A DNA stretch of 64,000 nt from Aquimarina amphilecti (GTDB taxonomy: Bacteria; Bacteroidota; Bacteroidia; Flavobacteriales; Flavobacteriaceae), in the NCBI RefSeq assembly GCF_900109375.1, contig NZ_FOAB01000003.1, forward strand, positions 272,830-336,829, in the 5' to 3' direction. The position numbers and the translations under genes were made by a program. The notes beneath the pieces were generated by a model. That model had not been told where the DNA came from and searched no databases. It was given only the letters and a program-made list of their open reading frames with translations. Every line of letters begins with the position of its first letter. The stretch's first letter is position 1. This document shows, in pieces, positions 42,983 to 50,863 of this stretch.

Positions 42983-43801
42983 TTATCCTCCTATTCTAAT
43001 TTCCATACTATTGCCGCCATTACGATGTGATCTCCTATCGTGCATTTCATCCATTTTTTTACGCATAATTTTTTCGAATTTAGTTTCCGTCACAACTTTA
43101 CCTTTTTCCGGAGCTTTAATTTCTATTTTCTTCTTAGGGTTTAGTACAATTTTATTACACAAAATACGTAAATCACCATCATTAACCTCCATAATGAGTC
43201 CCGGTAATCCCCAGTAGTTATCAGGCCCATTATTTATTGGAATTTCTGGTGTATACCAAACTACCACCTTTATCTCTTCAGTTTTTGAATTAGATTCTTC
43301 CTTATCACCATTAACATTTATATTTCTTACTATCTCCATAGTTCTAGTAGTAGTAGCCTTATAACAAGTATAGTTTCCTATTTTTTTCGTTTCATTTTCC
43401 AGCTTCCACTTATAGTGCGTTAACGTGTCCTTTACCAAAAATGCTTTTCCAAACATATCTCTTTTGGCCACAAATCTCTCTTCTTTACTATTTTTATATA
43501 ACACATCAGATGCTCCTGATCCAGCCACTATTACTTGTACACCAGAAGCCGGTTGTGGAGCTCCAAGATTTTCTTCTTCCTTATAAACAGATTCTGTTTT
43601 ATTAAATCGTAATGTATATTCTTTTTGGAACTGCTTACGCATCATTTCATGAATTTGCTTTTGCATTTCAGAATTCATCTGCGTACTATCTAATTGTATT
43701 TCTAATTTCCTATCTGTGCTATACGTTGCTACTCCTTGAAAATCTTGTGCAGAGATATTTCCTATAACAAATAGTGTTATTAGTATTATCAATCTTATCA
43801 T
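42983..43801 (-). CDS. GLPGLI family protein (copy 2)
   Basis: This is a 272-residue exported protein with the signature NYWGLPGLIMEVNDG. It is closely similar to copy 1 in the stretches YKWKLENETKKIGNYTCYKA and VWYTPEIPINNGPDNYWGL. A signal peptide ends near NISAQ. It follows the TlpA-like gene by 6 bp and precedes the aspartyl protease gene by 20 bp. Confidence 0.93.
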   Translation of the reverse strand: MIRLIILITLFVIGNISAQDFQGVATYSTDRKLEIQLDSTQMNSEMQKQIHEMMRKQFQKEYTLRFNKTESVYKEEENLGAPQPASGVQVIVAGSGASDVLYKNSKEERFVAKRDMFGKAFLVKDTLTHYKWKLENETKKIGNYTCYKATTTRTMEIVRNINVNGDKEESNSKTEEIKVVVWYTPEIPINNGPDNYWGLPGLIMEVNDGDLRILCNKIVLNPKKKIEIKAPEKGKVVTETKFEKIMRKKMDEMHDRRSHRNGGNSMEIRIGG

Positions 43802-43807
43802 ATTTAT

Positions 43808-44533
43808 TTATTTTAAAAGGGTTTCTAGTTTATTTCTTAATTCAGTTGCTTCTCCCATTTTCATTCCTCCGTTTTCATCTCTTATGTATGGTATTCCTCC
43901 TTCTATATTTTTTACTATACCATTTTTATCGAGTATAATATTATTAGGAAAAGATTTCATTTCTAATGCATCTGTATATTCTCTAGCATCTACAATGTGT
44001 CGAAAATCAAATGTATGTTTCTTTAAAAAATTTTCGACTTTTTCCTTAGATTCATAGGTTACAGCAACAAAATTTACACGATCACCAAAGTGTTGTTTCA
44101 ACGAATTTAGTTCAGGCATTTCATCAATACATGGTGGGCAATTCGTGAACCAAAAATTAAGCAGTGTTGGTTTTCCTTCTAAATCACTGATATTTATTTG
44201 ATCACCTTGTAATGTTACCAAAGAAGATTCTAACATTTTCCTTCCTTTAAATAACTTGAGTTTTGTTTTTGAATTCACAGAACCATTCAAATTCACATGA
44301 AAACCAAAATCATGAATTATCGAATCCTTTCTAAAATCTGTATCTTTTATTTCAATTTCGACTATAGCCTTCTTATTGATTTTTTTGATTTTATCCTTTA
44401 TCTTATTTTCTGCCTCTTTTAACTCTACTTCATTTAACAAAGCCCCTTCATGATTTCTATAAAACGTGGACTGTGCATTGCCTATAAACGAAGTAAGAAG
44501 AAGAATAAATAATAGTATTGATTGTATTTTCAT
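43808..44533 (-). CDS. TlpA-family thiol-disulfide oxidoreductase
   Basis: This is an exported thioredoxin-fold protein, about 241 residues from the ATG at 44533 (MKIQSILLFILLLTSFIGNA). The active site is NFWFTNCPPCIDEMPEL, a CPPC rather than the CGPC of the paralogue at 59466, and VEGGIPYIRDENGG follows near the end. It is the first gene of the GLPGLI operon, divergent from the histidine kinase gene. A role in forming or reducing disulfides in the GLPGLI or barrel proteins is an inference. Confidence 0.9.
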   Translation of the reverse strand: MKIQSILLFILLLTSFIGNAQSTFYRNHEGALLNEVELKEAENKIKDKIKKINKKAIVEIEIKDTDFRKDSIIHDFGFHVNLNGSVNSKTKLKLFKGRKMLESSLVTLQGDQINISDLEGKPTLLNFWFTNCPPCIDEMPELNSLKQHFGDRVNFVAVTYESKEKVENFLKKHTFDFRHIVDAREYTDALEMKSFPNNIILDKNGIVKNIEGGIPYIRDENGGMKMGEATELRNKLETLLK

Positions 44534-44595
44534 GTTGATGTGAGTTTTATATGGTTTGTACATTGCAAAGATGTAAACCAAATGCTAACCAAACC

Positions 44596-44621
44596 GTTAA
44601 CCAGTGTTAACGAGTGTTAAC
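44596..44621. promoter_or_regulatory. Triple GTTAAC direct repeat between divergent operons
   Basis: GTTAAC occurs at 44596, 44606 and 44616, exactly 10 bp apart, with spacers CAGT and GAGT. A weaker GCTAACC precedes it. Tandem repeats with about 10-11 bp periodicity are typical of OmpR-family response regulator sites, and such a regulator is encoded at 46166. The repeats lie about 36-61 bp upstream of the predicted start of the tlpA-GLPGLI operon and about 41-66 bp upstream of the kinase start, so they are well placed to activate both. Confidence 0.65.
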
Positions 44622-44649
44622 TGATTCTTTTTATATCAGTTAAGAATCC

Positions 44650-44657
44650 TATTTTTG
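44650..44657 (+). promoter_or_regulatory. Promoter -7 box of the histidine kinase gene
   Basis: TATTTTTG matches TAnnTTTG, and the ATG at 44662 begins 4 bp later. Transcription would start at or next to the ATG, giving a leaderless or near-leaderless mRNA. No TTG is at 19-21 bp upstream, consistent with dependence on an activator. Confidence 0.5.
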
Positions 44658-44661
44658 AACC

Positions 44662-46173
44662 ATGCAAAAGAACAGTTATAGAAGTATATTGTATTTCATT
44701 GCCTTTGTAATTCTAGTTACATTGAGCATACAGGTATACTGGAATTTCAAGAATTATGAAGCTAGCAAACAACAACTAATTAATGAGGTACAAATAAGTT
44801 TGGATAATGCAGTGGATCAGTATTACACCGAATTAGCAGAAAAAAATACGATTGGTTTTTCTTCAGACTCCTCTAATATTGGTAGCTTTTTAAAGAAAAG
44901 TAGTTTTTCAAACCTTCTAAAAAAAATAGATTCGGGAACGGTTGATTTTAAAAGTTATACATTTTCTGAAGGCTTAGATCATAGTGATATAAAAATATAT
45001 AGAGGTCTTTCTGTAGATAGCATAGATCGAATGGATCAGCATCCAAACTTTTGTATAGATTCATCTAAAATCATCGAATTTCCAGACGGATTAGAAGAAA
45101 TAGAGAATGGTGATTCTAGAAAAAAAGCTTTTGAGCAACTTACATCAAAAATCATAATTTCGATTAATGAAGATTCGCTACAACTAGAGGTTTTAGATAC
45201 TATCATAAACAATCAATTAAAGAGGAAACAGTTAACCATTAGTTATGGAATTACGTTTCAAGATCAAACCGGAACATCGTTCTTATTTAATGAAAATGTT
45301 ATCAATCAATCTGATTTAAAAACTAAAACAAAATCTTACTATTTACCTAGAGGAAGTTCTTTAGAGCTATCTTTTATGAACACTACACGTGCAATTCTAA
45401 AGAAAAACTTATTCGGCATTGCCTTGTCTTTTTTATTAGTCAGTGCAGTAATTGGTAGTCTTTTATACCTTTTAAAAATCATCAATCACCAAAAACAACT
45501 AGCAGAACTAAAGAATGATTTGATTAGTAATATCACACATGAATTCAAAACTCCAATTGCTACAATTAGCGCAGCTTTGGAAGGTATTCAAAACTTTAAT
45601 CGTGAAAACGATCCTAAAAAAACCAAAAAATATATTGATATGTCCTCTAATCAATTGGGGAAATTGAATACTATGGTAGAAAAAATCCTAGAAACCGCAA
45701 CACTAGACAGTGATGAGTTAGAGCTAAATCTAGAAGAATTAAACCTTGTTGATCTCATACAAACTATAACTGCTAAATATCAAACAAATACTACCGAAAA
45801 AAAGATATATTTTCATCATACTCACGAAAATATTTGGAAGAAAGTAGATGCATTTCATTTTGAAAATGCTATTAATAATATCATTGACAATGCTATTAAA
45901 TATGGAGGTAATAACATTGATATATATTTAAAAAATACACATCCTAATATTACACTAGAAATTAAGGATAGCGGGACATCTTTAACTAGATCACAAAAAG
46001 ATAAAATATTCGAAAAATTTTATAGAGTTCCGAAAGGAAATACGCACGATGTAAAAGGATTTGGTATAGGATTATTTTACACCAAAACTATTATTGAAAA
46101 ACATGAAGGAACCATAGAATTACTTCTAGATCAAGATCAAACTAATTTTAAAATCACACTGCCCAATGGATGA
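44662..46173 (+). CDS. Sensor histidine kinase
   Basis: This is a 503-residue membrane kinase with two transmembrane helices (near 9-27 and 252-272) bounding a periplasmic sensor of about 220 residues. The phosphoacceptor is in SNITHEFKTPIATISAALEG (His near 292). The ATPase boxes are NAINNIIDNAIKYGG (N), LEIKDSGTSL (G1) and KGFGIGLFYTKTII (G2). The gene overlaps the response regulator by 8 bp. It probably senses an envelope signal and controls the divergent GLPGLI operon. Confidence 0.96.
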   Translation: MQKNSYRSILYFIAFVILVTLSIQVYWNFKNYEASKQQLINEVQISLDNAVDQYYTELAEKNTIGFSSDSSNIGSFLKKSSFSNLLKKIDSGTVDFKSYTFSEGLDHSDIKIYRGLSVDSIDRMDQHPNFCIDSSKIIEFPDGLEEIENGDSRKKAFEQLTSKIIISINEDSLQLEVLDTIINNQLKRKQLTISYGITFQDQTGTSFLFNENVINQSDLKTKTKSYYLPRGSSLELSFMNTTRAILKKNLFGIALSFLLVSAVIGSLLYLLKIINHQKQLAELKNDLISNITHEFKTPIATISAALEGIQNFNRENDPKKTKKYIDMSSNQLGKLNTMVEKILETATLDSDELELNLEELNLVDLIQTITAKYQTNTTEKKIYFHHTHENIWKKVDAFHFENAINNIIDNAIKYGGNNIDIYLKNTHPNITLEIKDSGTSLTRSQKDKIFEKFYRVPKGNTHDVKGFGIGLFYTKTIIEKHEGTIELLLDQDQTNFKITLPNG

Positions 46174-46846
46174 AATTGTTGAGATAGTATTAGCAGAAGA
46201 CGAACCTTCTTTGGGTCAGATTATCAAAGAGAGCTTAGAAACAAGAAACTTTAAAGTTCATCTTGCCCAAAATGGTGAGACAGCCTATTCGTTATACAAA
46301 TCTATTACTCCCAAATTACTAGTATTAGATGTTATGATGCCTAAAAAAGATGGATTTACATTGGCCAAAGAAATCCGATTAGAAGATGACACTATTCCCA
46401 TAATATTTCTTACTGCAAAATCACAAACACAGGATGTAGTAGAAGGGTTTACTATTGGTGGGAATGATTATCTAAAAAAACCTTTTAGTATGGAAGAGCT
46501 TATTGTTAGAATCAACAATTTGCTTCATAGAACCAAAACACAACAAAGTTCTGAATCATTGATTGTAGGAAAATATACTTTTGATTTCCCCAAACAACTT
46601 CTTACCTCAGACAATGAAGCCTATCAACTTACACATAGAGAAGCTCATTTATTATTCCACCTAATTAAAAACAAAAATCAAGTATTAGATCGTTCTATGA
46701 TTTTAAAAAAACTTTGGGGTGATGACGATTTTTTTAATGGTAGAAGTATGGATGTGTTTATTACCAAGCTAAGAAAAAAATTAAAACAAGATGATTCTAT
46801 ACAGATTATCAATGTTAGAGGTTTTGGGTACAAATTAGTTTGCTAA
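46166..46846 (+). CDS. OmpR-family response regulator
   Basis: This is a 226-residue protein with a receiver domain carrying phospho-acceptor Asp55 (LLVLDVMMPKKDG), FLTAKSQ and LKKPF, followed by a winged-helix C-terminal domain with LTHREAHLLFHLIKN and VFITKLRKKLKQDDSIQIIN, ending in RGFGYKLVC. It is the partner of the upstream kinase. The GTTAAC repeats at 44596 are its likely binding site, an inference from spacing. Confidence 0.97.
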   Translation: MDEIVEIVLAEDEPSLGQIIKESLETRNFKVHLAQNGETAYSLYKSITPKLLVLDVMMPKKDGFTLAKEIRLEDDTIPIIFLTAKSQTQDVVEGFTIGGNDYLKKPFSMEELIVRINNLLHRTKTQQSSESLIVGKYTFDFPKQLLTSDNEAYQLTHREAHLLFHLIKNKNQVLDRSMILKKLWGDDDFFNGRSMDVFITKLRKKLKQDDSIQIINVRGFGYKLVC

Positions 46847-46877
46847 AAATGGCCTTATTTTTGTACTTTGCTATTTC

Positions 46878-47663
46878 ATGAAACATATTGTTCTGTTTTT
46901 AATCTTACTAGGGTTTATTCACAAAAGTTATTCCCAAAGAAATGCAATAGCTCAAGATACTATATCATTAAAGGCTGATCAGTTTTTAGGTATAGATTCC
47001 TTTGGTGCTATTTACTATGCTAAAAACAATATTTTTTACAAAAAATGGAATGATCGAGAATGGCAATTTGGTGATTTTATTCTTGGTCAACTTACTCAAG
47101 CATCGGTATTAAATCCTTTAAAAATCTTATTATTCTATGAATCTTCCAACACTATAGTATTAGTTGACAAATACTTATCCGAAATAAATCGAGTAAACTT
47201 TAATACAATTTCAGAATTCAAAAGTGTTTCTCTTGTTTCTCCAGCAAATGATAATAGTAGTTGGCTTTTTGACAACAACACTCAACAATTAGAGGTGTTT
47301 AACACCAATTCTGAAAAAACATTCGTCGCTACACAACCCATTAATGAACTCCCTACATTATTACGCAGTAACTTCAATTATTGCTGGATACTTACTTCTG
47401 AGAACCTTTCTCAATTCAACATTTATGGAAGTTTGTTAAACCGAAATGAGAACGAGGGATATAATGATATCAGAATTATAAATAATGACTTAATAATTCT
47501 AAAAGATGATGGTTTATATTATCGTTACACTAAGACTGGAGAAATTGAAAAAATAAATCTTCCTGAAATTCATATAAAACAGTTTTATGTTACTAACGAA
47601 ATCCTTTATATTTACGACCAAAGTAAGATTTACAGTTTTGACCTAACACTCCAAAAAAAATAA
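46878..47663 (+). CDS. Secreted hypothetical protein, probable beta-propeller
   Basis: This is a 261-residue protein with a signal peptide (MKHIVLFLILLGFIHKSYSQ). The mature part has short alternating strands with repeated hydrophobic/aromatic patterns (FGAIYYAKNNIFYKKWNDR, SSWLFDNNTQQLEVFNT, LSQFNIYGSLLN), suggestive of a beta-propeller. The family was not recognised. TATTTTTG at 46856-46863 is a promoter-like -7 box 14 bp before its start. It lies 6 bp upstream of the nucleoside kinase gene. Confidence 0.75.
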   Translation: MKHIVLFLILLGFIHKSYSQRNAIAQDTISLKADQFLGIDSFGAIYYAKNNIFYKKWNDREWQFGDFILGQLTQASVLNPLKILLFYESSNTIVLVDKYLSEINRVNFNTISEFKSVSLVSPANDNSSWLFDNNTQQLEVFNTNSEKTFVATQPINELPTLLRSNFNYCWILTSENLSQFNIYGSLLNRNENEGYNDIRIINNDLIILKDDGLYYRYTKTGEIEKINLPEIHIKQFYVTNEILYIYDQSKIYSFDLTLQKK

Positions 47664-47669
47664 TCACTT

Positions 47670-48284
47670 ATGCATGTAGCTATTGCAGGAAATATTGGTG
47701 CCGGAAAAACAACACTAACCAAATTATTAGCCAAACATTATCGATGGGAACCTCAATTCGAAGATGTATTAGAAAACCCTTATCTAGAGGATTTCTATAA
47801 TAAAATGGAGCGCTGGTCTTTTAATTTACAGATTTATTTTCTTAATAGTCGTTTTAGACAGATTCTAGAAATACGCGAAAGTGGCAAAGATATTATTCAG
47901 GACAGAACCATTTATGAGGATGCATATATTTTTGCTCCTAACCTACACGCGATGGGGCTTATGACGAATCGTGATTTTGAAAATTACAAATCACTTTTTG
48001 ATCTTATGGAAAGCGTTGTCGAAGGTCCTGATTTACTAATCTATTTGCGCAGTAGTATTCCAAATCTGGTTGCACAAATCCATAAACGTGGACGTGAATA
48101 TGAGAACACCATTAGCATCGACTATCTTAGTAGATTAAATGAACGATATGAAGCCTGGGCACACGGATATGACAAAGGTAATTTACTTATTGTAGATGTT
48201 GACCATCTTAATTTTGTCGATAACCCCGAAGATCTTGGTAGTATAATTAATCGTATTGATGCAGAATTAAACGGATTATTTTAA
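47670..48284 (+). CDS. Deoxynucleoside kinase
   Basis: This is a 204-residue cytoplasmic kinase that phosphorylates a deoxynucleoside (dA/dG or dC type cannot be told apart here). The P-loop is AGNIGAGKTTL near residue 6, DRTIYEDA matches the DR(S/T) motif, and the LID region is HKRGREYE. Length and motifs match the dNK family common in Bacteroidota. It is followed by a strong bidirectional terminator. Confidence 0.93.
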   Translation: MHVAIAGNIGAGKTTLTKLLAKHYRWEPQFEDVLENPYLEDFYNKMERWSFNLQIYFLNSRFRQILEIRESGKDIIQDRTIYEDAYIFAPNLHAMGLMTNRDFENYKSLFDLMESVVEGPDLLIYLRSSIPNLVAQIHKRGREYENTISIDYLSRLNERYEAWAHGYDKGNLLIVDVDHLNFVDNPEDLGSIINRIDAELNGLF

Positions 48285-48291
48285 AAATAAT

Positions 48292-48323
48292 AAAGGCCTT
48301 TCATAATGAAAGGCCTTCTTTTT
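48292..48323. terminator. Bidirectional terminator between the kinase and lipoprotein genes
   Basis: AAGGCCTTTCA (48293-48303) pairs perfectly with TGAAAGGCCTT (48307-48317) around a 3-nt loop, with CTTTTT on the plus side and A-rich sequence on the other. It serves both convergent units. Confidence 0.9.
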
Positions 48324-48360
48324 AAACTTACATTAGTAAGTTTTCTACTCTAACGTCTTC

Positions 48361-48648
48361 TTAAGATGTTTGTTCACCACCTTCAGTTTCTGTCTCCTTG
48401 TTATCTTTTTTTACCGCTTTATCAAGAGTACTTTCTACTTCTTCTCCAGCTTCTTTTACTGCTTTTTCTGCTTCTTTTTCGATCTCTTCAGCTTCTTTTA
48501 AAGCTTCTTCTGCAGTATTTTCAACTTCTTTTTGTACTTCGCTGGTTTCTTCGGTAGTACTTTCTGTTTCCTTATTAGTTTCTCTACAAGAAACAAACAT
48601 TACATTTAAAGTAAATAAAAACGCTAAGGCTAAAATTACTTTTTTCAT
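48361..48648 (-). CDS. Small Glu/Lys-rich lipoprotein
   Basis: This is a 95-residue lipoprotein (lipobox MFVSC) whose mature part is almost entirely Glu, Lys, Ala, Thr and Val in a heptad-like pattern (EEALKEAEEIEKEAEKAVKE), so it probably forms a long helix or coiled coil. Its function is unknown. Confidence 0.8.
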   Translation of the reverse strand: MKKVILALAFLFTLNVMFVSCRETNKETESTTEETSEVQKEVENTAEEALKEAEEIEKEAEKAVKEAGEEVESTLDKAVKKDNKETETEGGEQTS

Positions 48649-48755
48649 AATTAAAAAATTTTAGTTGTTATTATATCGGTATAACGGTATTCTAATCCCA
48701 CTATTTCTATTACCTTGGTAATGTTTTCACAAAAAATCTTAATTTTTTTAACAGA

Positions 48756-49412
48756 ATGAATTTCAGCGATTTATTTCAATTTCTTTCAGAATTACAACAA
48801 AATAATAACAAAGAATGGATGGATACTAACAGAAAATGGTATCAACGAATTCGAAATTCTTTTATAGATTGGTTAGATCATCTGGAGGTAGAACTTGCCA
48901 AAATTGATCCAGAATATTATCCGACTTCGGGAAGAAAAGGAATCAATAGAATTAATAACAACTTACTTTTCCATCCTAACAAACCTGTATACAAAGATCA
49001 TTTTGGAGCAGGGTTAGATCAATTATCTAAACAAGGAGACTTCTATATCGAAATAGGACTTTCTCAATGTGTCTTAGCTGGAGGATATTGGCGACCAGAA
49101 AGTAAAACTCTGCAAAGTATTAGAGAAGCTATTGATTATAATGGAGAAGAATTAAAAAAAATTCTTGCTAAAAAAAGTTTCCGAAATACCTTTGGTAATT
49201 TATATGATGACGGCAATTCTCTTAAAAAAGCACCTAAAGGGTACTCTATGGATCACGAACATATAGATTTATTGCAAAAAAGAACTTTTGCAGTAGCTTA
49301 TGAATTGCAAAAAGAAGACGTATTGCACTCTGATTTCACGCAAATAGTGATTCAAGTATATCAAGAAATGCTTCCATTTAGAAGGTATCTAAGAGAAGCA
49401 ATATCTGTTTAG
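48756..49412 (+). CDS. DUF2461 domain protein
   Basis: This is a 218-residue protein matching DUF2461: FLSELQQNNNKEWMDTNRKW at the start, then RINNNLLFHPNKPVYKDHFG, and YWRPESKTLQSIREAIDYN. The function of the family is unknown. The gene is convergent with the Kdo transferase gene, the two stops overlapping by 4 bp. Confidence 0.92.
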   Translation: MNFSDLFQFLSELQQNNNKEWMDTNRKWYQRIRNSFIDWLDHLEVELAKIDPEYYPTSGRKGINRINNNLLFHPNKPVYKDHFGAGLDQLSKQGDFYIEIGLSQCVLAGGYWRPESKTLQSIREAIDYNGEELKKILAKKSFRNTFGNLYDDGNSLKKAPKGYSMDHEHIDLLQKRTFAVAYELQKEDVLHSDFTQIVIQVYQEMLPFRRYLREAISV

Positions 49413-50656
49413 AGCTTTGCAATCTTCTCGGTTAAATAAGCGACAATCATATCTGTTGCTCCAGTATTGCTATTGATAAAGTGTCCAGCGATCATTCCTG
49501 TTTTTTCTCTAAATTTCTGATCATCAACTAATTTATTCATAATAGCACTAAATTCTTCCGAAGATGATATGGAATATAATCCTGCTAACTTTTGCAATTG
49601 TTTAGCTTCTCTAAATTTTTCAAAATGCTGACCGATAATAATTGGGATCCCAAAAGTCGCAGGTTCTAATATATTATGTAATCCAGAGTTACCCATTGCT
49701 CCTCCTACATATGCAATATCTCCATAACTATATATGCGTGATAAATAGCCAATCGTATTCATAATAAAAACCTGATGGTCTTGTAAACTCTTTCCTTCTT
49801 TTTCTGAAAAAATAACAGTCTCTTTGGTTATTTTTTTCTGCAAAGACTGCACTCCCCTATTTTTTATTTCATGAGGAGCAATAATAAAACATAAATTTTT
49901 ATTAGCCTGATTTACAAAATCTATAAATACTTCTTCATCTTCTGACCAAGAACTACCTATAACTATACAAAGTCTATTTCCTATAAATTCTGAAATAAAA
50001 TCTACTTGATTATCCATTTCAATCTGATGCGACACACGATCAAATCTGGTATCTCCACTAACCGTAACATTATCGAAATTGACTTGATTTAGTAATTGCT
50101 TAGAAATCGAATCCTGCACAAAAAAATAGTCTACTGTTTTTAGAGCATTACGCATAAAACCTCCATACCATTTAAAGAATGCTTGATCTCGTCTAAATGC
50201 TGCCGAAATTATGGTAATTGGAGTATTGTTCGTTTTTAACTCTTTTAAATAATTAGGCCAAAACTCGTACTTTACAAAAACTGCAAGTTTAGGATTCACC
50301 AATTCTACAAATCTTTTAGCATTTTTCTTTGTGTCTATCGGAAGATAAACAATACTATCAGCGAGTGTACTATTCTTTTTAACCTCATATCCTGATGGTG
50401 AGAAAAAAGTGACTAATAATTTATAACTAGGATATTTCTTTTTTATCATCTCCATCACTGGAACCCCTTGCTCGTATTCTCCAAGGGAAGCGCAATGAAA
50501 CCAGGCTATTTGATCATCTTTTTTTAATTGCTCCTTTAATATTTCAAAAACCGTTTTCCTTCCTTTTACGAACAAAGTAAGTTTAGGACTTAAGAGTCCT
50601 ATTATAGGAAGCATACTATTGAAAACTGAAATAAGGAAATTATAGAAAAAATTCAA
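49409..50656 (-). CDS. waaA: 3-deoxy-D-manno-octulosonic acid transferase
   Basis: This glycosyltransferase adds Kdo to lipid A at the inner membrane. The 415-residue protein has an N-terminal membrane-associated helix, AWFHCASLGEYEQGVPV with the catalytic Glu, AVFVKYEFWPNYL, IGSSWSEDEEVFIDFV and YVGGAMGNSGLHNILEPATF near the C-terminus, all hallmarks of WaaA/KdtA. It is a monocistronic gene on the minus strand. Confidence 0.96.
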   Translation of the reverse strand: MNFFYNFLISVFNSMLPIIGLLSPKLTLFVKGRKTVFEILKEQLKKDDQIAWFHCASLGEYEQGVPVMEMIKKKYPSYKLLVTFFSPSGYEVKKNSTLADSIVYLPIDTKKNAKRFVELVNPKLAVFVKYEFWPNYLKELKTNNTPITIISAAFRRDQAFFKWYGGFMRNALKTVDYFFVQDSISKQLLNQVNFDNVTVSGDTRFDRVSHQIEMDNQVDFISEFIGNRLCIVIGSSWSEDEEVFIDFVNQANKNLCFIIAPHEIKNRGVQSLQKKITKETVIFSEKEGKSLQDHQVFIMNTIGYLSRIYSYGDIAYVGGAMGNSGLHNILEPATFGIPIIIGQHFEKFREAKQLQKLAGLYSISSSEEFSAIMNKLVDDQKFREKTGMIAGHFINSNTGATDMIVAYLTEKIAKL

Positions 50657-50798
50657 AAGTCTTGATTTAATACATCGCTAAAATACGGCTCTTTCCTGTA
50701 AAAACTGATAAACATACGGTGCAAAACCTGAAATTCTCAAATTATCAAAAACACATCATAATTATCATTTTATTAAAAATATATTTAAAATTTTGCGG

Positions 50799-50823
50799 TT
50801 TTAACAAATTTTGTTTGTTAAAA
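50799..50823. promoter_or_regulatory. Perfect 10-bp dyad upstream of the lipase-like gene
   Basis: TTTTAACAAA (50799-50808) and TTTGTTAAAA (50814-50823) form a perfect inverted repeat with a 5-bp spacer, 41 bp before the ATG at 50864. It may be an operator. The T-rich 3' side is too weak for a terminator. The rest of the 207-bp gap between this gene and the Kdo transferase gene shows no other feature. Confidence 0.45.
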
Positions 50824-50863
50824 TTCTTAAATTAACACCAACTATCACGCAAACTCAAATCTT

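Noticed and set aside
44581..44625. GTTAAC repeats as part of a CRISPR-like or mobile array
   Set aside because: There are only three 6-bp units with 4-bp spacers, placed between two promoters, which is typical of a regulator site.
48366..48664. Two plus-strand ORFs opposite the Glu/Lys-rich lipoprotein gene
   Set aside because: They are antisense shadows of a low-complexity gene (Leu/Phe- and Ser-rich), with no signal of their own. The minus-strand frame has a lipoprotein signal.
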